64,000 bases of DNA. Source: Zychaea mexicana (lineage: Eukaryota; Mucoromycota; Mucoromycetes; Mucorales; Lichtheimiaceae). The translations under genes were made by a program, and so were the position numbers. Every line of letters starts with the position of its first letter. Positions within the stretch are counted from its first letter, which is position 1. The DNA lies in contig NW_026516682.1 in assembly GCF_025766255.1 (NCBI RefSeq), positions 1-64,000 of the forward strand, in the 5' to 3' direction. Shown in pieces: positions 45,891-59,260 of the stretch. Under the pieces are notes generated by a model that saw nothing but the letters and a program-made list of their open reading frames with translations, did no database searches and was not told where the DNA came from.

Positions 45891-46649
45891 TACAGTACAC
45901 GAGACGATGACCGACTGAAATGAGCTCATCATTTCTGTGTAACTTGAAGGAGATATGATCTGTTACTGTATGTATGATGGAAGAATTTTTTTTCATGGTA
46001 ATACGAGGTTCTGATTCTTAAATAATGGCATTAGGTGACATTCGAATTAGGTATGGAAGGATTGTTTCCCACAATTAGCGTCATCGGCTAGAACAATTGT
46101 TAGCTGCTGCTGTTCCTCTTCTTACTGGATATCATTGTTTATGTTATACTCATAATGCATTCTCTAGTACAAGAAGCACACTACTTAGTTTTGGCGCGGT
46201 TGAAAGGTTGATGCTACGGAACCGAATGTAAGGAATTCTTATTGGTTTTCCTTGGCAATGTGGCACATGAAAACAGAACGTCAGTCGACTACATGAGTAA
46301 ATAAAAGTGAGAGTAAAGATGTTTATAAATTCTGTAGAAACCCATAATTACCTTGCTCCGGGCAATGAACTGGGTAAGCTGTTGTCATTCTTATCCTGCT
46401 ACCCCCCGTGACTAATCTAGTTCTGCTGTAATTCGTTGGTGTATATGTACGTATTGAAAATACATTTTGGCGGTACATTTTGGGAACAGACCGCATCTGC
46501 TAAATATCCAGAGCAAAATGATACGTTGATACACAATATTTCCACATAGAATGCTGAGCACGGTAAGTGAGTTTGAAAAAAATCAAACATTGGTATAAAA
46601 GCTCATTCTTGATCCGTCTACTTCTTTAAACTTTTTTTTACCCAAAATT
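45891..46649. other. intergenic, promoter side of the 7-TM gene
   Basis: No gene seen. TTTGGCGCGGTTGAAAG near 46191 nearly matches a block near 61969, a possible short dispersed repeat. Confidence 0.45.
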
Positions 46650-47525
46650 ATGAATTCCGTCTATGCCCATATATATGGCGTTTCCATTCCGCCCATCCTC
46701 CTTGGATCAATTGCAGTAATCGGCTCTGTGGTCCAATGCATCCGAACGCAACAGTATCCAATGCGTTATACCTTTACATTTCTCGCTGGATCATTATGTC
46801 TTATCAACAAATCGTTATTTTTAACGCTTGTTAACGGAACAATCAACCTTTTTAAAGGAGCCTATGCGTACCAATGCACTTATTACCTCTATATTCCCTT
46901 CCTTTACTGTGTTTTTTTCGATGTTTGTCGAACAGCGATCATCAGCTCCGCCAGCCTTCAACAACAGCCGCAAAACGCCAATTCCGCAACAACGACAACT
47001 GATGACAAGATCAACACGGTTCCTACTTCTGGTCGCCGATTCCATCTTCGCAAGCTTCTCCCTACGTACTTTGCTTATTTCTTTACGATTATCTACGTGA
47101 TTATTACCGCTGTGTGGGGTGGGATGTGGGCACACGACCTGAATACATTCGCGGCGCTCGAAAATCTCGAATATTTCTTATTGTTCGGCATTTGGGCCTA
47201 TGTGTTGTGCGCCATCATACAGCTTTGGGTTGGATATCGACAACTACAACCCATGATCCGGTCACTATCGGTTTATCTCGTTGGAGTTCTGGTTCCCACC
47301 ATTGTCCTCACCGTTATAGCATTAGTCAGAGGTTTCACTCCCCAACCATCCGCTTTAGCAGCCGACATTGCCCAACTGTGCTTGGTAGAAATCCTCGGTG
47401 GCCTTAATCTTTTGTATGCTTGTTTGTGGTGCTCGACTCGGTACTGGACCTTTGGATCAAGACATGACAACACGCTTATTCGGCAGCAGCAGCAGCCGAT
47501 GGCTCATCACTACAACAACGCCTGA
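46650..47525 (+). CDS. orphan seven-transmembrane protein
   Basis: An uninterrupted 291-residue ORF with seven hydrophobic segments at roughly 11-30, 40-60, 73-95, 138-163, 172-195, 205-228 and 237-262. The loop after TM3 (100-135) is hydrophilic and Gln/Asn/Thr-rich, and the C-terminus is a short Gln/His/Asn-rich tail. The arrangement is that of a fungal GPCR-like or DUF-type 7-TM protein of the plasma membrane or endomembranes. No family motif (such as the rhodopsin retinal Lys or a Ste3 signature) is seen, so ligand and function are unknown. The ORF is intron-free, unlike most neighbours. AATAAA lies near 47636. Confidence 0.75.
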   Translation: MNSVYAHIYGVSIPPILLGSIAVIGSVVQCIRTQQYPMRYTFTFLAGSLCLINKSLFLTLVNGTINLFKGAYAYQCTYYLYIPFLYCVFFDVCRTAIISSASLQQQPQNANSATTTTDDKINTVPTSGRRFHLRKLLPTYFAYFFTIIYVIITAVWGGMWAHDLNTFAALENLEYFLLFGIWAYVLCAIIQLWVGYRQLQPMIRSLSVYLVGVLVPTIVLTVIALVRGFTPQPSALAADIAQLCLVEILGGLNLLYACLWCSTRYWTFGSRHDNTLIRQQQQPMAHHYNNA

Positions 47526-48545
47526 TCACAGCAATGAGTAGATACAAGTTGTATTCTACATGAACTGTATTTACACATCAAAGATGGTTTCATACAAAAC
47601 AGTATATGTATTTATATCTTTGTAAATTATAATTTAATAAACTTCGACACAGTGACAACCAAGCAGTACAAAACGTGTTGGAACATGCAATTGGCAAGCC
47701 ATAGAATTGCGCCCGTTGGCTCGGTTTCTCGTTTGTAATACCGTGTCTCCAATAGCCTTCAGAACTGTACATGTATATGACTTAAATTGAGCGATCCAAT
47801 GCTTACCGTGCACATCGATCGCAAACGCGATTCGACAGGCGCTCGTCAAAGTACGTCGAGCACGTCGAACAACCATTCAACACGCATATCTCTTGCCACA
47901 TCTACAACACGCCTACTTGTTTGGGTTTTACCAAAGGGAAAGGCAACAATCTACTTTTCCTTGTTTTCAATTACCTGTAAACGCTCAGCTATATGTTATA
48001 AGAATAAAATAGAGTGTTAATGTACTGCGACAAGTGAGGGTATGTTTAAGACCGACACGGTCCAAGTATCATGCGCGATAGCTGTAGGAACTAGTAACTA
48101 TAAGCGGTGACCGCTCGTGGCTGTATTTGAAAAGATATAGATCTCACTGCACAAATTGTGGATCTATTAGTAGTGTATGTAGGAAAGATACACGCTGTCA
48201 CTCAGAGAGTCCAGACATCTAAAACGAGATAGATCAGCAATTACAGGCATCTCTTAGTATTATTTGAGCCAGGGCTGTTTTTACCATGCATGCTCCTGTC
48301 CTATACGAAATACGAACCGGTAAGTAATACTGCTGATACTCTTTTCACTGCCTGCAGGTACAGGGTGATGATGCTTATGAAGCTTAAATTATTTCCAGCG
48401 ACGAAAGAAGAGGAACAAGGGTCATATAAATCAGCAGTTTATTTCTGGCATCGTGCATTAATGTACCTGGACTCGGTAATGCTATGGTGACACCAAAAAT
48501 GAGATATGAAACCGCCCCACCCTTGGCCCCCCATTCACATTCAAG

Positions 48546-48552
48546 TGAGTCA
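48546..48552 (+). promoter_or_regulatory. Gcn4/CPC1-type site (TGAGTCA)
   Basis: TGAGTCA is a perfect palindromic AP-1-like target of the fungal general amino-acid control activator (Gcn4, CPC1). It lies about 250 bases upstream of the ARG5,6 start, a normal distance. Binding is inferred. Confidence 0.6.
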
Positions 48553-48770
48553 ATTTTACATGTGGATGAAAAAGCCACACGATTATCCGTTTTTGGAAAC
48601 AATCCGATCTTTTCTTCTAACCGCCCCGCTTATTTTCCTTCCCTGTTGTCACCCTTCTCCCCTTGTCATTAATTCCAGCTTCTTTGCCGGTTTAATTTTC
48701 ATTGAACAAACAACAAGGCGGTTTTAATTGTTTAGACGAAACCAGTGGCGGCATTCCCTCTCTTTTTTCT

Positions 48771-48777
48771 TATATAA
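48771..48777 (+). promoter_or_regulatory. TATA box of ARG5,6
   Basis: TATATAA lies 27 bases before the ATG, after a pyrimidine tract. It is close to the start codon, so the leader would be very short if it is used. Confidence 0.4.
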
Positions 48778-48803
48778 GCATATATACACATAATAGAACA
48801 GCA

Positions 48804-51538
<2,735 letters not shown>

Positions 51539-51867
51539 AGAAAAATCCATCTGCCGTCACTAAACCTATTATTATACATGTACACCGCACCCACATCTTT
51601 TGTAACACCTTTCTGTTTCCCACTCCAAACAACAACCTTTGCATTTCTTCTTTCTGTATAGAAACCTTCAAAAAAAGTTCAGATTATTAAATCTTTGTAT
51701 TACAACAAAACCAGAACATGCAATTAAGTGGACAATGAATATACAGTTGCAGGAGAAACAAAAGGTTCGGGGGCGAGAACAAGAGAGAAATCAGGGTGAA
51801 CAGTTAGAATAGGTCAAGAAGAAGTGGCAAGTGGTGCGTGTAAGGACGGATGAAGCTGAATGATTTA
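51539..51867. other. convergent 3' flanks of ARG5,6 and the DTWD1-like gene
   Basis: Nothing coding is seen. Confidence 0.5.
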
Positions 51868-52840
51868 TTATGACTTTCCATCATATTGTATATAATCCGA
51901 ACGATGCCGTTGAGTAAACTTTTTACTACCTTGCTGGCATCGATACTTGTCTTGGATCATATCATAAAAGAACCGATAATAGAACAACAGATTATCATAC
52001 CGACCATCCTCATAACTGCCTTCAAAAGCTTCGGCAAACTCGCGGTATAAATAATAAATAGCCTCAATCGTCGCCAAATGATCATCGCTCTTCTGCTGGT
52101 ACCGCCAAAAATGTGTTTTGCGCGGTGCAATCGTGACCTTTTGCATACGTTGTAGTTGTGGTGTTTCTCTGGCAATCTTGCTTGCTTGTTTCCAAGTACC
52201 GTCAATGACGGTGATACGATCGAATGAGTCGCGTGGTATTTCGTCAAGTCGTTTGGCATCCGGTCCAGGGAAGAGGAGCAGACTACGTTCGGGTTGTTGA
52301 AATTCTGGGATGTTTTGCCAGTTGTATATGTTTACGTCGTTTTTGGCAATCACGCCGGCGTGGATGGCAGTGGACTTGCCGTCGAGTTCTAGTTCATGTT
52401 TAATCCTGTTATAGTGATAATCCCCACCATTTGATGAATGAGTATTTTCTGTTTACAATGATAGCTCTCACACTCTTCTTTTTATGTCTGGACACGTACA
52501 CATTTAAAGGTACAGGTAGCTTCAGCGACGGAATCTCGGACCGATCCATACCGACAACATTAAAGCATCGGTAACAAAAATATTTCACAGATTTGTTGCA
52601 CTGTGAGCAGTTTGTTCGTCCTTGGACGGTGTCAAGTATACTGTCGTCGCTAATCTTTAAATCGTCAAATGGTGATACTGATTTAGGTCGTTTGGATTCT
52701 ACTACTTGTTCATTATCGTTGCCGTTATTGCTGCTGTCTTTTTCGGGAAGCGATCGTTTTGTCTGTTTTGTGGTTGTTACGGATTCGGCACTGTCTGTTG
52801 TTGTTGGCTCTTGGTCTTTTGCTTTCTGGGCGTCACTCAT
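51868..52840 (-). CDS. DTWD1: DTWD1-like tRNA-uridine aminocarboxypropyltransferase
   Basis: Exon 1 (52500-52840) and exon 2 (51868-52405) join to 292 residues. The donor GTACGT at 52499 is chosen because it joins LPVPLNV to IKHELELDGKSTAIHAGVIA, continuous in the family; later GT positions break it. An acidic and Ser/Thr-rich N-terminus precedes a CxxC-x7-CxxC zinc ribbon (C78, C81, C89, C92). The SPOUT-like DTW domain has FPGPDAKRLDEI, the DGTW185 motif (Asp-x-Thr-Trp, Gly in place of the more usual Ser), RKTHFWRYQ and TIEAIYYLYREF. DTWD1 enzymes transfer the 3-amino-3-carboxypropyl group of S-adenosylmethionine to uridine in the D-loop of tRNA (acp3U). The gene is divergent from SDH4 with 185 bases between the starts. 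Confidence 0.88.
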
Positions 52841-52953
52841 TCTAAAAAAAGGGGTGGAGGTGGTATGTGCGGAGGTGTCGCAGCAAAAAAAAAGTTGTCA
52901 ATGCAAGATTATACATGTGTGTGGTTGTCGGGAGGCTTAGAATATAGAAACTC

Positions 52954-52958
52954 CCAAT
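52954..52958 (+). promoter_or_regulatory. CCAAT box in the DTWD1/SDH4 divergent promoter
   Basis: CCAAT lies in the 185-base interval between the two divergent start codons, 67 bases before the SDH4 ATG. CCAAT-binding (HAP) complexes commonly drive respiratory genes in fungi. The site could serve either gene. Confidence 0.4.
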
Positions 52959-53025
52959 CCGGGGTTGCCGGGAAAAGTGTGTGGGTCTTTATACGCATAA
53001 ACATACACATATATACTCTATCATA

Positions 53026-53814
53026 ATGTCACTACGATTATTGTCTCGCGCACCACGACTTTATCGACCACGAACAGCATTTGCCATCCGACCATGTAAT
53101 TACACCAAACTTGATTCACATAATCAAACACCTGTCAAACCATTTAAACGGATTTCTTTTTTTCTGATTACGAAGTTTAATTCGAATTCATAGTGGCCAC
53201 TGTAAATAATAACGCCTCCTCCCCTTCCTCTTCCACACCTGCTAGCGCTGGCGCTGGTACCGAAGCAGCAGCAGCTATCTCTAACCCGATACTCGGCACA
53301 CCACCAAAAGAAGGTAAAAAAGAAAAACTCTCTCAATAATTTATAGTCTTCAAAGCTACTGTTATCATTAATTACTTGAAAACTTATGTATTCTTTTTGA
53401 AAAGAGCCAGCAGCAGATACGATTGTCAAAAAAGAAGAAGAGGGTGACAACAAAAACAAAAAAGAAGGGGTAGCAGCACCGAATGACAAAAACGGATATG
53501 AACATGGTGCCTATCTTTGGACATTAGAACGTGTAGGAGCCGTTGGTTTGATCCCACTCTTCACTACACAGGCTATCTATGGCGCCCACCCAATCTGTGA
53601 TGGCTTATTAGGTGTCATCTTGCCTTTCCACTTGTACCTCGGCATGGAATCTTGTATCATCGACTATGTGCCGAAACGCGAGTATCCACGCATGCACCGG
53701 GCTGCCAATTGGGCATTGATGGGAACGACGGGTCTGGTGATGTGGGGTTGCTTTGAATTTAATACCAATGAGATCGGATTGACCGAACTAATCCAGCGAT
53801 GCTGGACTGCTTAA
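53026..53814 (+). CDS. SDH4: succinate dehydrogenase membrane anchor subunit (SDH4/CybS)
   Basis: The proposed exons are 53026-53095 (MSLRLLSRAPRLYRPRTAFA, a mitochondrial presequence), 53194-53313 and about 53406-53814. The conserved body reads YEHGAYLWTLERVGAVGLIP, HPICDGLLGVILPFHLYLGM, ESCIIDYVPKREYPRM and CFEFNTNEIGLTELIQRCWT, matching SDHD-type anchors with three membrane helices, the haem/quinone-side His (FHLYLG) and the Asp-Tyr quinone-site pair (IDY). Complex II anchors the catalytic subunits in the inner membrane. One oddity: any acceptor before 53446 gives a stop in the frame of the conserved body. The strong acceptor at 53405 requires one extra base in the A-rich linker at 53430-53465. 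Either a weak acceptor at 53464 is used or the sequence has a one-base error. Confidence 0.88.
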
Positions 53815-54183
53815 AAATAAATTAGAATATATATAAAGATATACACCTCTTCATCATCTTCATCATATTTGTATTCTTCTTTAAAAATTAAAACTTATGC
53901 GTAAGTGCTTCTCATTATGGCATATGTTTTGATGATAGAATAGACACAACTAGCATAGACGCCGACGCAATATGACATGTGTAAAGCTATTACCGCTTTC
54001 AACGGTTCACCCCCTTTGTTCGTTCTCATTCATGATATGATAAGATGCTGAATTTGAAAAGAAGCAGATTAGCTTATCAAGAACACCAGCTGCTATATTG
54101 TCAACCATGGTAGTTAAAGAAGATAAGCGCTTGAAGAAGGTTGGTATCATTTATCAAGCTTACATACTATAGTCATCACATTG
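53815..54183. other. convergent 3' flanks of SDH4 and the 2OG oxygenase gene
   Basis: Nothing coding is seen. Confidence 0.5.
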
Positions 54184-55793
54184 TTACTTTTTCTTGTGAC
54201 GATACGACTGCTCATATCGCCAAGTCGTATAATCATTCACTATCGCTAATTCAGGTTTCTTTCCGTGTATAACGTCTTCAAACTCGGGTCGTGTTTGGGG
54301 GATCACACAGCTTGGTACTGCAGCCAAGGATGCGTCCTTTTCTGGTTGTACAAAGTATGCAATTGAATAACGATCGTGAGTTTGGTGTTCGGGATGAAAA
54401 ACGACACGATGCAACGTCGATTTAAACAAGCCGTTGGTCCTTAAATGAAAGCAATTTAGTTATCGGTAGAGAAAATGACATACACCTCCTGCTGAAGATG
54501 TTGGACGGTAAGCCAACGCTAACATTTCGTACCAATATTCCATAACACCTCCAACATTGACTTGGTTAATAAAAATAGAAGATAAGTATCATTTCGTTCT
54601 CCAATAAGAGTTCCTCTTTCAATTGTTATATACAAACCCAAAATAGCATCTTTAACAATAGGCGCCGAGACCCATTCCGTTCGACTTGCTTGCACTTCCA
54701 GACCAGGGATATCTTTCTGGAACAAGAGCGTGATGCTACCATAGTCGGTATGGGCACCTGTACGCACCGGATCCTTGTACGTCGCTTCAGCTCCCTTTGG
54801 ATATTTCAAGAAACGCAGTAGCTCGTTCGATAATGGGACATCATAGCGATGGCGAGCACTGAACCATCCAAGACCTCCTTCTTCTTCTGGAATCTTGTCA
54901 TTGTAATGTCAGTAACAGAAAACATCTCTTGGATTGCACTTTTTGTTTTCGTTTCAAAACTATCATGTATACCTTGAGAGCAATGGCAAAAGCTTCCAGT
55001 ATTTGCATTGCTGCAGCATGACATGTCTACGGATTTACAAACAGATATATAAGGTCGACTACGTTTTTTCATGGTGTGATCATCAGCACTGTGAAATGTA
55101 TATATTGCTAACTTACTCTAGCAAACGTTTCGATTTCATCTTTGTTTTCCAGAAACATAGATGGCATCAAGTTCAAAGGATCGCCTTTTCGAAAAGGACG
55201 AAAATCATATGCTCTGTAGCATCGAAACAAAATAATAGGAGTGGTAGTCGGTTATCATATGGTCGAGCCAGAAGAAGCAAATACGCTACTAGAGTCAAAC
55301 ATTGTTTATAAGGGAGAATGCCTTATTACTCTTTATGATCTCCTTGTTTTTGATTTTCTGGATCCAATCTAGTGGCATAGAAAATATTATCATCTTAAAC
55401 ATTCTATGTATGGGAAAACATATATTTCGTTTACGGCGCATACATACCTCTGAACGTAGAGACCCCAATATCCGTGAAAGTTACTCTGGACCTTGTATTT
55501 GGACTTTTCTTCATACGAAAGATCATAGAAGCTTTTGCTCTGTCAATAAATTATAAACAAAAGAAAGATCAACAATGCATCCTTTGCTGCACAAGGCGCA
55601 TGTAAAAGAAAACTGTTCTTTCCCCGCCCTCCCTTACAAGTTCAAAAGCACGATCCACTTGTTGCTTTGGTATGCCATGATTGACAACATAGAAAAAGCC
55701 AGTTGATTTGCATGCTTGGAAGATTTCTTGAGCAATCGTCTCTGATCGGTCAGAAAAATCTGTAAAGTCAATGGTAGGGATACTGTAAGTCAT
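54184..55793 (-). CDS. 2-oxoglutarate-Fe(II) oxygenase (isopenicillin-N-synthase-like fold)
   Basis: Eight exons: 55638-55793, 55448-55539, 55330-55368, 55117-55213, 54973-55026, 54638-54893, 54533-54560 and 54184-54439, giving 325 residues. All junctions keep frame and restore family motifs across exons of 28 and 39 bases (LDPENQKQGDHK; NVGGVMEYW). The DIOX_N part is 1-130 (TIDFTD, CKSTGFFYVVNHGIPKQQVD). The catalytic domain has the iron ligands H194, D196 and H251 (GAHTDYGSITLLF; STLHRVV) and the 2-oxoglutarate-binding pair R264 and S266 (DRYSIAYF). Members hydroxylate, desaturate or cyclise small molecules in the cytosol. The substrate is unknown. No biosynthetic cluster surrounds it, so a catabolic or housekeeping role is as likely as a secondary-metabolite one. 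Confidence 0.9.
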
Positions 55794-56304
55794 TTTTAGG
55801 AAAAAGAGAAAAGGTTAAAGATATGCGCATATTGGGTTACCACATGATTGCAAAGGTTTTTATCCAACTGATAAAGTCAGCAGGGCTCCTCACTCTCTCA
55901 GACACGGCAAATTGCGAGGTTTTCCCAATCATAATTATGTAAGCTGTAGTTGTACTACATAGTGGTATCTCGTCTAAAAGTAACACTGATAACGGTCTCT
56001 TAGATACATCTCTATCCAATATACTGTACAAGCTATCTTTTGCATAGAATATCGTTCGAAAGTAATTGATTTGCCCTGCTATATATTAATTTGTCAGGAG
56101 CATGTTCTTCGTGCGTGCGGATGGACAATAGCATCTTTTTGAATGACCCATTCATAACCGCACACTTATGATGCCGGTGTGTATAGATGGATTTAAACAA
56201 GTCTAGTTAGCGATAATATTAAAAGAAAGAGAAAAGGGAAGTAATACGTCTGTACAAGGCTATGTTATTAATGATCATGATAAGTATATTATAACATGGT
56301 TTTT
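55794..56304. other. intergenic between the oxygenase promoter and the Ede1-like 3' end
   Basis: Nothing coding is recognised; a 64-codon minus-strand ORF lacks support. Confidence 0.5.
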
Positions 56305-59260
56305 TTATGGGAAGAACATCTCATCAAACGTTGGCTTTCTCTCTGGTTGCTGCCTTTGTTGTGGCTGTTGTGATGAAGAAGTGGATGATGGTACACCAAA
56401 TATATCATCAAAATTGCTGCTGTTGTTGTTCTTGGAAGCTTCAGGTCCAGGTTGTTGCTGTTGTTGGGCAGGACTTGGACTGCCAAATAAGGAGTTGAGG
56501 TCGTCCTTGACAGAACTACTATTATTATTGCTGTGTCCAGTTGGTGTTGTAGAAGCTGTGGAAGATTCGCCTTCAAAAGCAGATAGATCAAATCCATATT
56601 TCGCTACTGACTTTGCTTGTGATGGTGAAAATGCCGGGTTGGGTTGTTGTTGTTGTAGCTGAGGAGAAGCGGCAAATGGTTGTCGAGGTGAGGCAGTAAA
56701 GGGTTGTGAGGGTTGCTGTCGAGGTGATGGTGATGCGAATGTTTGCTTGGGCGTTGAAGGTGTTCCTGCTGTTGCGTGGGATTGGATTGGTGTGGAGGAA
56801 CCACCAGCAGTAGCAGCAGCAGAAGCAGAAGCGGAATTACCGGTGCTAGCGGGTGTTTGGAAGTTTTGTTCCATAGTGGATAGGTCAGGGAATTTGGCTT
56901 CAATAGCACTGATATCGACATTGGGCGTGCCAGCTCGTGCTTGTTGTTTGGCCACTGCATCTTCTTTGAGTCTATTGAGTGACACGGTAGGTGATGATGT
57001 AGCTGATTTACTGTTGCTCTCTTTAAACCCGGCAAAGGGATCAAACGTCCTGCGGGCAGGGCTGGCGGCAGAATGTGGGCTCGTTGTAGGAGATGTTTCT
57101 GGGACTTTTGCAAACAGCTCGTTAGCAGGTACACTGGATAACGTAAAAAAGTCATTTGAAGGTGCTGGGGAGGAAGCGGATGATGACTGTTGTTGTTGTT
57201 GTTGCTGGTCCGTTGATGTAGCTGTGTTTGAGTTGGAAGGTTGTTGTTGCTGTTGTTGCTGCTGTTGGAGTTCGTGCCGAGCTTTATCGCCACGTTGCTG
57301 GAAATGGTTGGCTTCTTGCTTGTACATTTGCAGTTCCTGTGTCAATCCTTCCTTCTTTTCCTTTGCCTGGGCCAGCTGACGCTCAGCCTCTAGCGCATTT
57401 TGTTTGAGGGATTCTAGCGTAGCCTTCTCTCGCTCCAGTGCTTGTTCGAGCTCACGAATGGCGTCGTTCTCATGATTGAGTTGCGTTCGCAGTTGATTGT
57501 TACGGTCAGTTTGTGCTAATGTTTCTGCCCGGACAGATGCCAAGTTGGCTTCAACGTCGGATCGTTGTGTTGCGATGGTACTGCCGGTTGCTACCGGTTG
57601 CTGTGGATGAGGTTGTTGCTGTGCTTGGCTCGCGTCTGATCCTAAATCCAATAAGTCGACAGCAGGTTGTTGAGGTGCAGCTGCAGCATTTGCGAATGCG
57701 GGTTGTTGTGTGAATACGTTATCTGAAATCATAGTGTTAGCTCTAATGGACTAGCCGACAAGACATATAATCACAGCCTTTTATATTTACCTGGAAGTGC
57801 GCTGGGGATTTGCCCGCCTGCTATCCTTCGGTTTATCAAGTGCATAGCCACTGCAAACTGTTGCACGTCCAATTGACCCGCTTGCTGTGTATCTGCTAAA
57901 TCCCAAATTCGCGCCAGATCCGCTTCAGGCAACTTGGAATGTCTGAAAAAGACGACTGCATCCGCACCTATTGAGTCACGAGACCCACAATTAATATATC
58001 TAACAAGACCCTTTTCTCTTTTTATACACACACACAATCCATGTTCATCCCAAAAGTATTCATGTACCAGAAATATTGCCCGACTTGTTCGTATCCAACT
58101 TTTCAAAAAACCCTTTGTATTTCACAAACTCATCGGGCGAAATATCCTTCTCGCTTCGTCCGGGATGATGTGATTGTTGACCTGTGAATACGCCCGTAGC
58201 CTGTCGATGTAGTGTCGGTGACGACCGGTTCGCCATGACAGGGGATAGCATACGGCCCGATGCAGCGGCGGCATAAATGGGCGCTGGTAACGTAGGAGGC
58301 AATGGATGGCCCGTCATGACGCGCGATATGTAATGCATGGCAATGATAAACTCGGTTTGGTTGAGTGTACCCGATTTACGTGTGTCTGCCAACGCCCAGA
58401 CTTGATGTAATGTTGCTGGTGGCAAGTTGGAATGTAGAAAGATATCTCGCGCCTTGTCTGCCTGCAAAATACCGTCTACTTGTCCCGACGACTGGAAAAT
58501 GTTAATGTACTTGTTGCGTTCTTCGGGTAGAATTGCATCGTTGCCACTGTTGTTGGCTTGTAAGTTTGGGCTTGCCGGTGTAGGGCGGTTGGTGTTGAGT
58601 ACAGGAGGTGGTGTTTGCACTGGCACGCCGTCAAGTTGAGGTAACGGTACTAAAGAAGATTGGAATTCATCTGTCAATATCTGGAAGCATCCCCCCAACC
58701 CCCCTCTTCCCTTCTCGCTCTCTCTAGTCCACGCCACGGATGAGCATACAAAAGAAAAAAAGCACCCTCCTACCTGATGTCTTCAATACAGGACTTGCTG
58801 GAATAATACCATGTTGTGCGCAAGCAATCAATTTGAGTGCAATACAGAACTCTTGGTCTGTCAGAAACCCTTTTTTGTCACCATCGGCAGCATCCCATAT
58901 CTGCATTATATCATTTGTTCTTTTTGTTGTTAGCTAACCGCCGTTCTTTTGAACCCTTTGTTCGCTTCTTGTTCAGTTTTCGAAGCACAAGTTATATATA
59001 TTACGTGCCTCATTTAGAATGTTGCTGGGAACGTTGGCCTTTTTGAAAAAAGCCATGGCTTCATCTTTGAGAAGTACACCTTTGGATTCAGTGTCGGCCG
59101 TTCGAAAGAATCCTACATAAGATGCCTTTTCCTGTGGGTCAAGTAACGTCTCCCACGAGCCTATATACACGAACAAGAATGAGAGATGCTCGTATTTTTT
59201 TTACGTTGGTTCGCCCGTCCAAATTGAAGCAATACCGGATGATGTGTTGGTACTGGCCAT
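56305..59260 (-). CDS. EDE1: Ede1/Eps15-like endocytic scaffold, paralogue without UBA domain
   Basis: Exons 59236-59260, 59009-59160, 58774-58900, 58068-58649, 57791-57967 and 56305-57722 join to 826 residues. The 25-base first exon supplies MASTNTSSG, after which the reading matches the paralogue at 903. EH domains lie at about 9-95, 142-225 and 268-352 (IWDAADGDKKGFL, VWALADTRKSGTL, IWDLADTQQAGQL). A clathrin-box-like LLDLG (about 378-382) and a coiled coil at about 408-512 follow, then a Gln/Ser/Pro-rich tail with DPFAGF and NPAF and an end at PTFDEMFFP. The UBA domain of the other paralogue is absent and no later exon restores it. The three introns inside the EH region match positions in the paralogue, so the two descend from one gene. 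The intron after EH1 helix 2 appears to have a GC donor (GCACGT at 59008). Confidence 0.9.

Larger units (their letters stand above)
47526..48803. other. intergenic with ARG5,6 promoter
   Basis: No gene is supported. The 3' flank of the 7-TM gene is at the left. The right half holds a Gcn4/CPC1-type site and a TATA box, described separately. Confidence 0.5.

Noticed and set aside
47634..47876. Minus-strand ORF overlapping the 3' flank of the 7-TM gene
   Set aside because: No family similarity and overlaps the likely polyadenylation region.
56747..57379. 210-codon plus-strand ORF within the second Ede1-like gene
   Set aside because: Its Cys and Val/Ala runs are the reverse complement of CAA and related codon repeats of the real gene.
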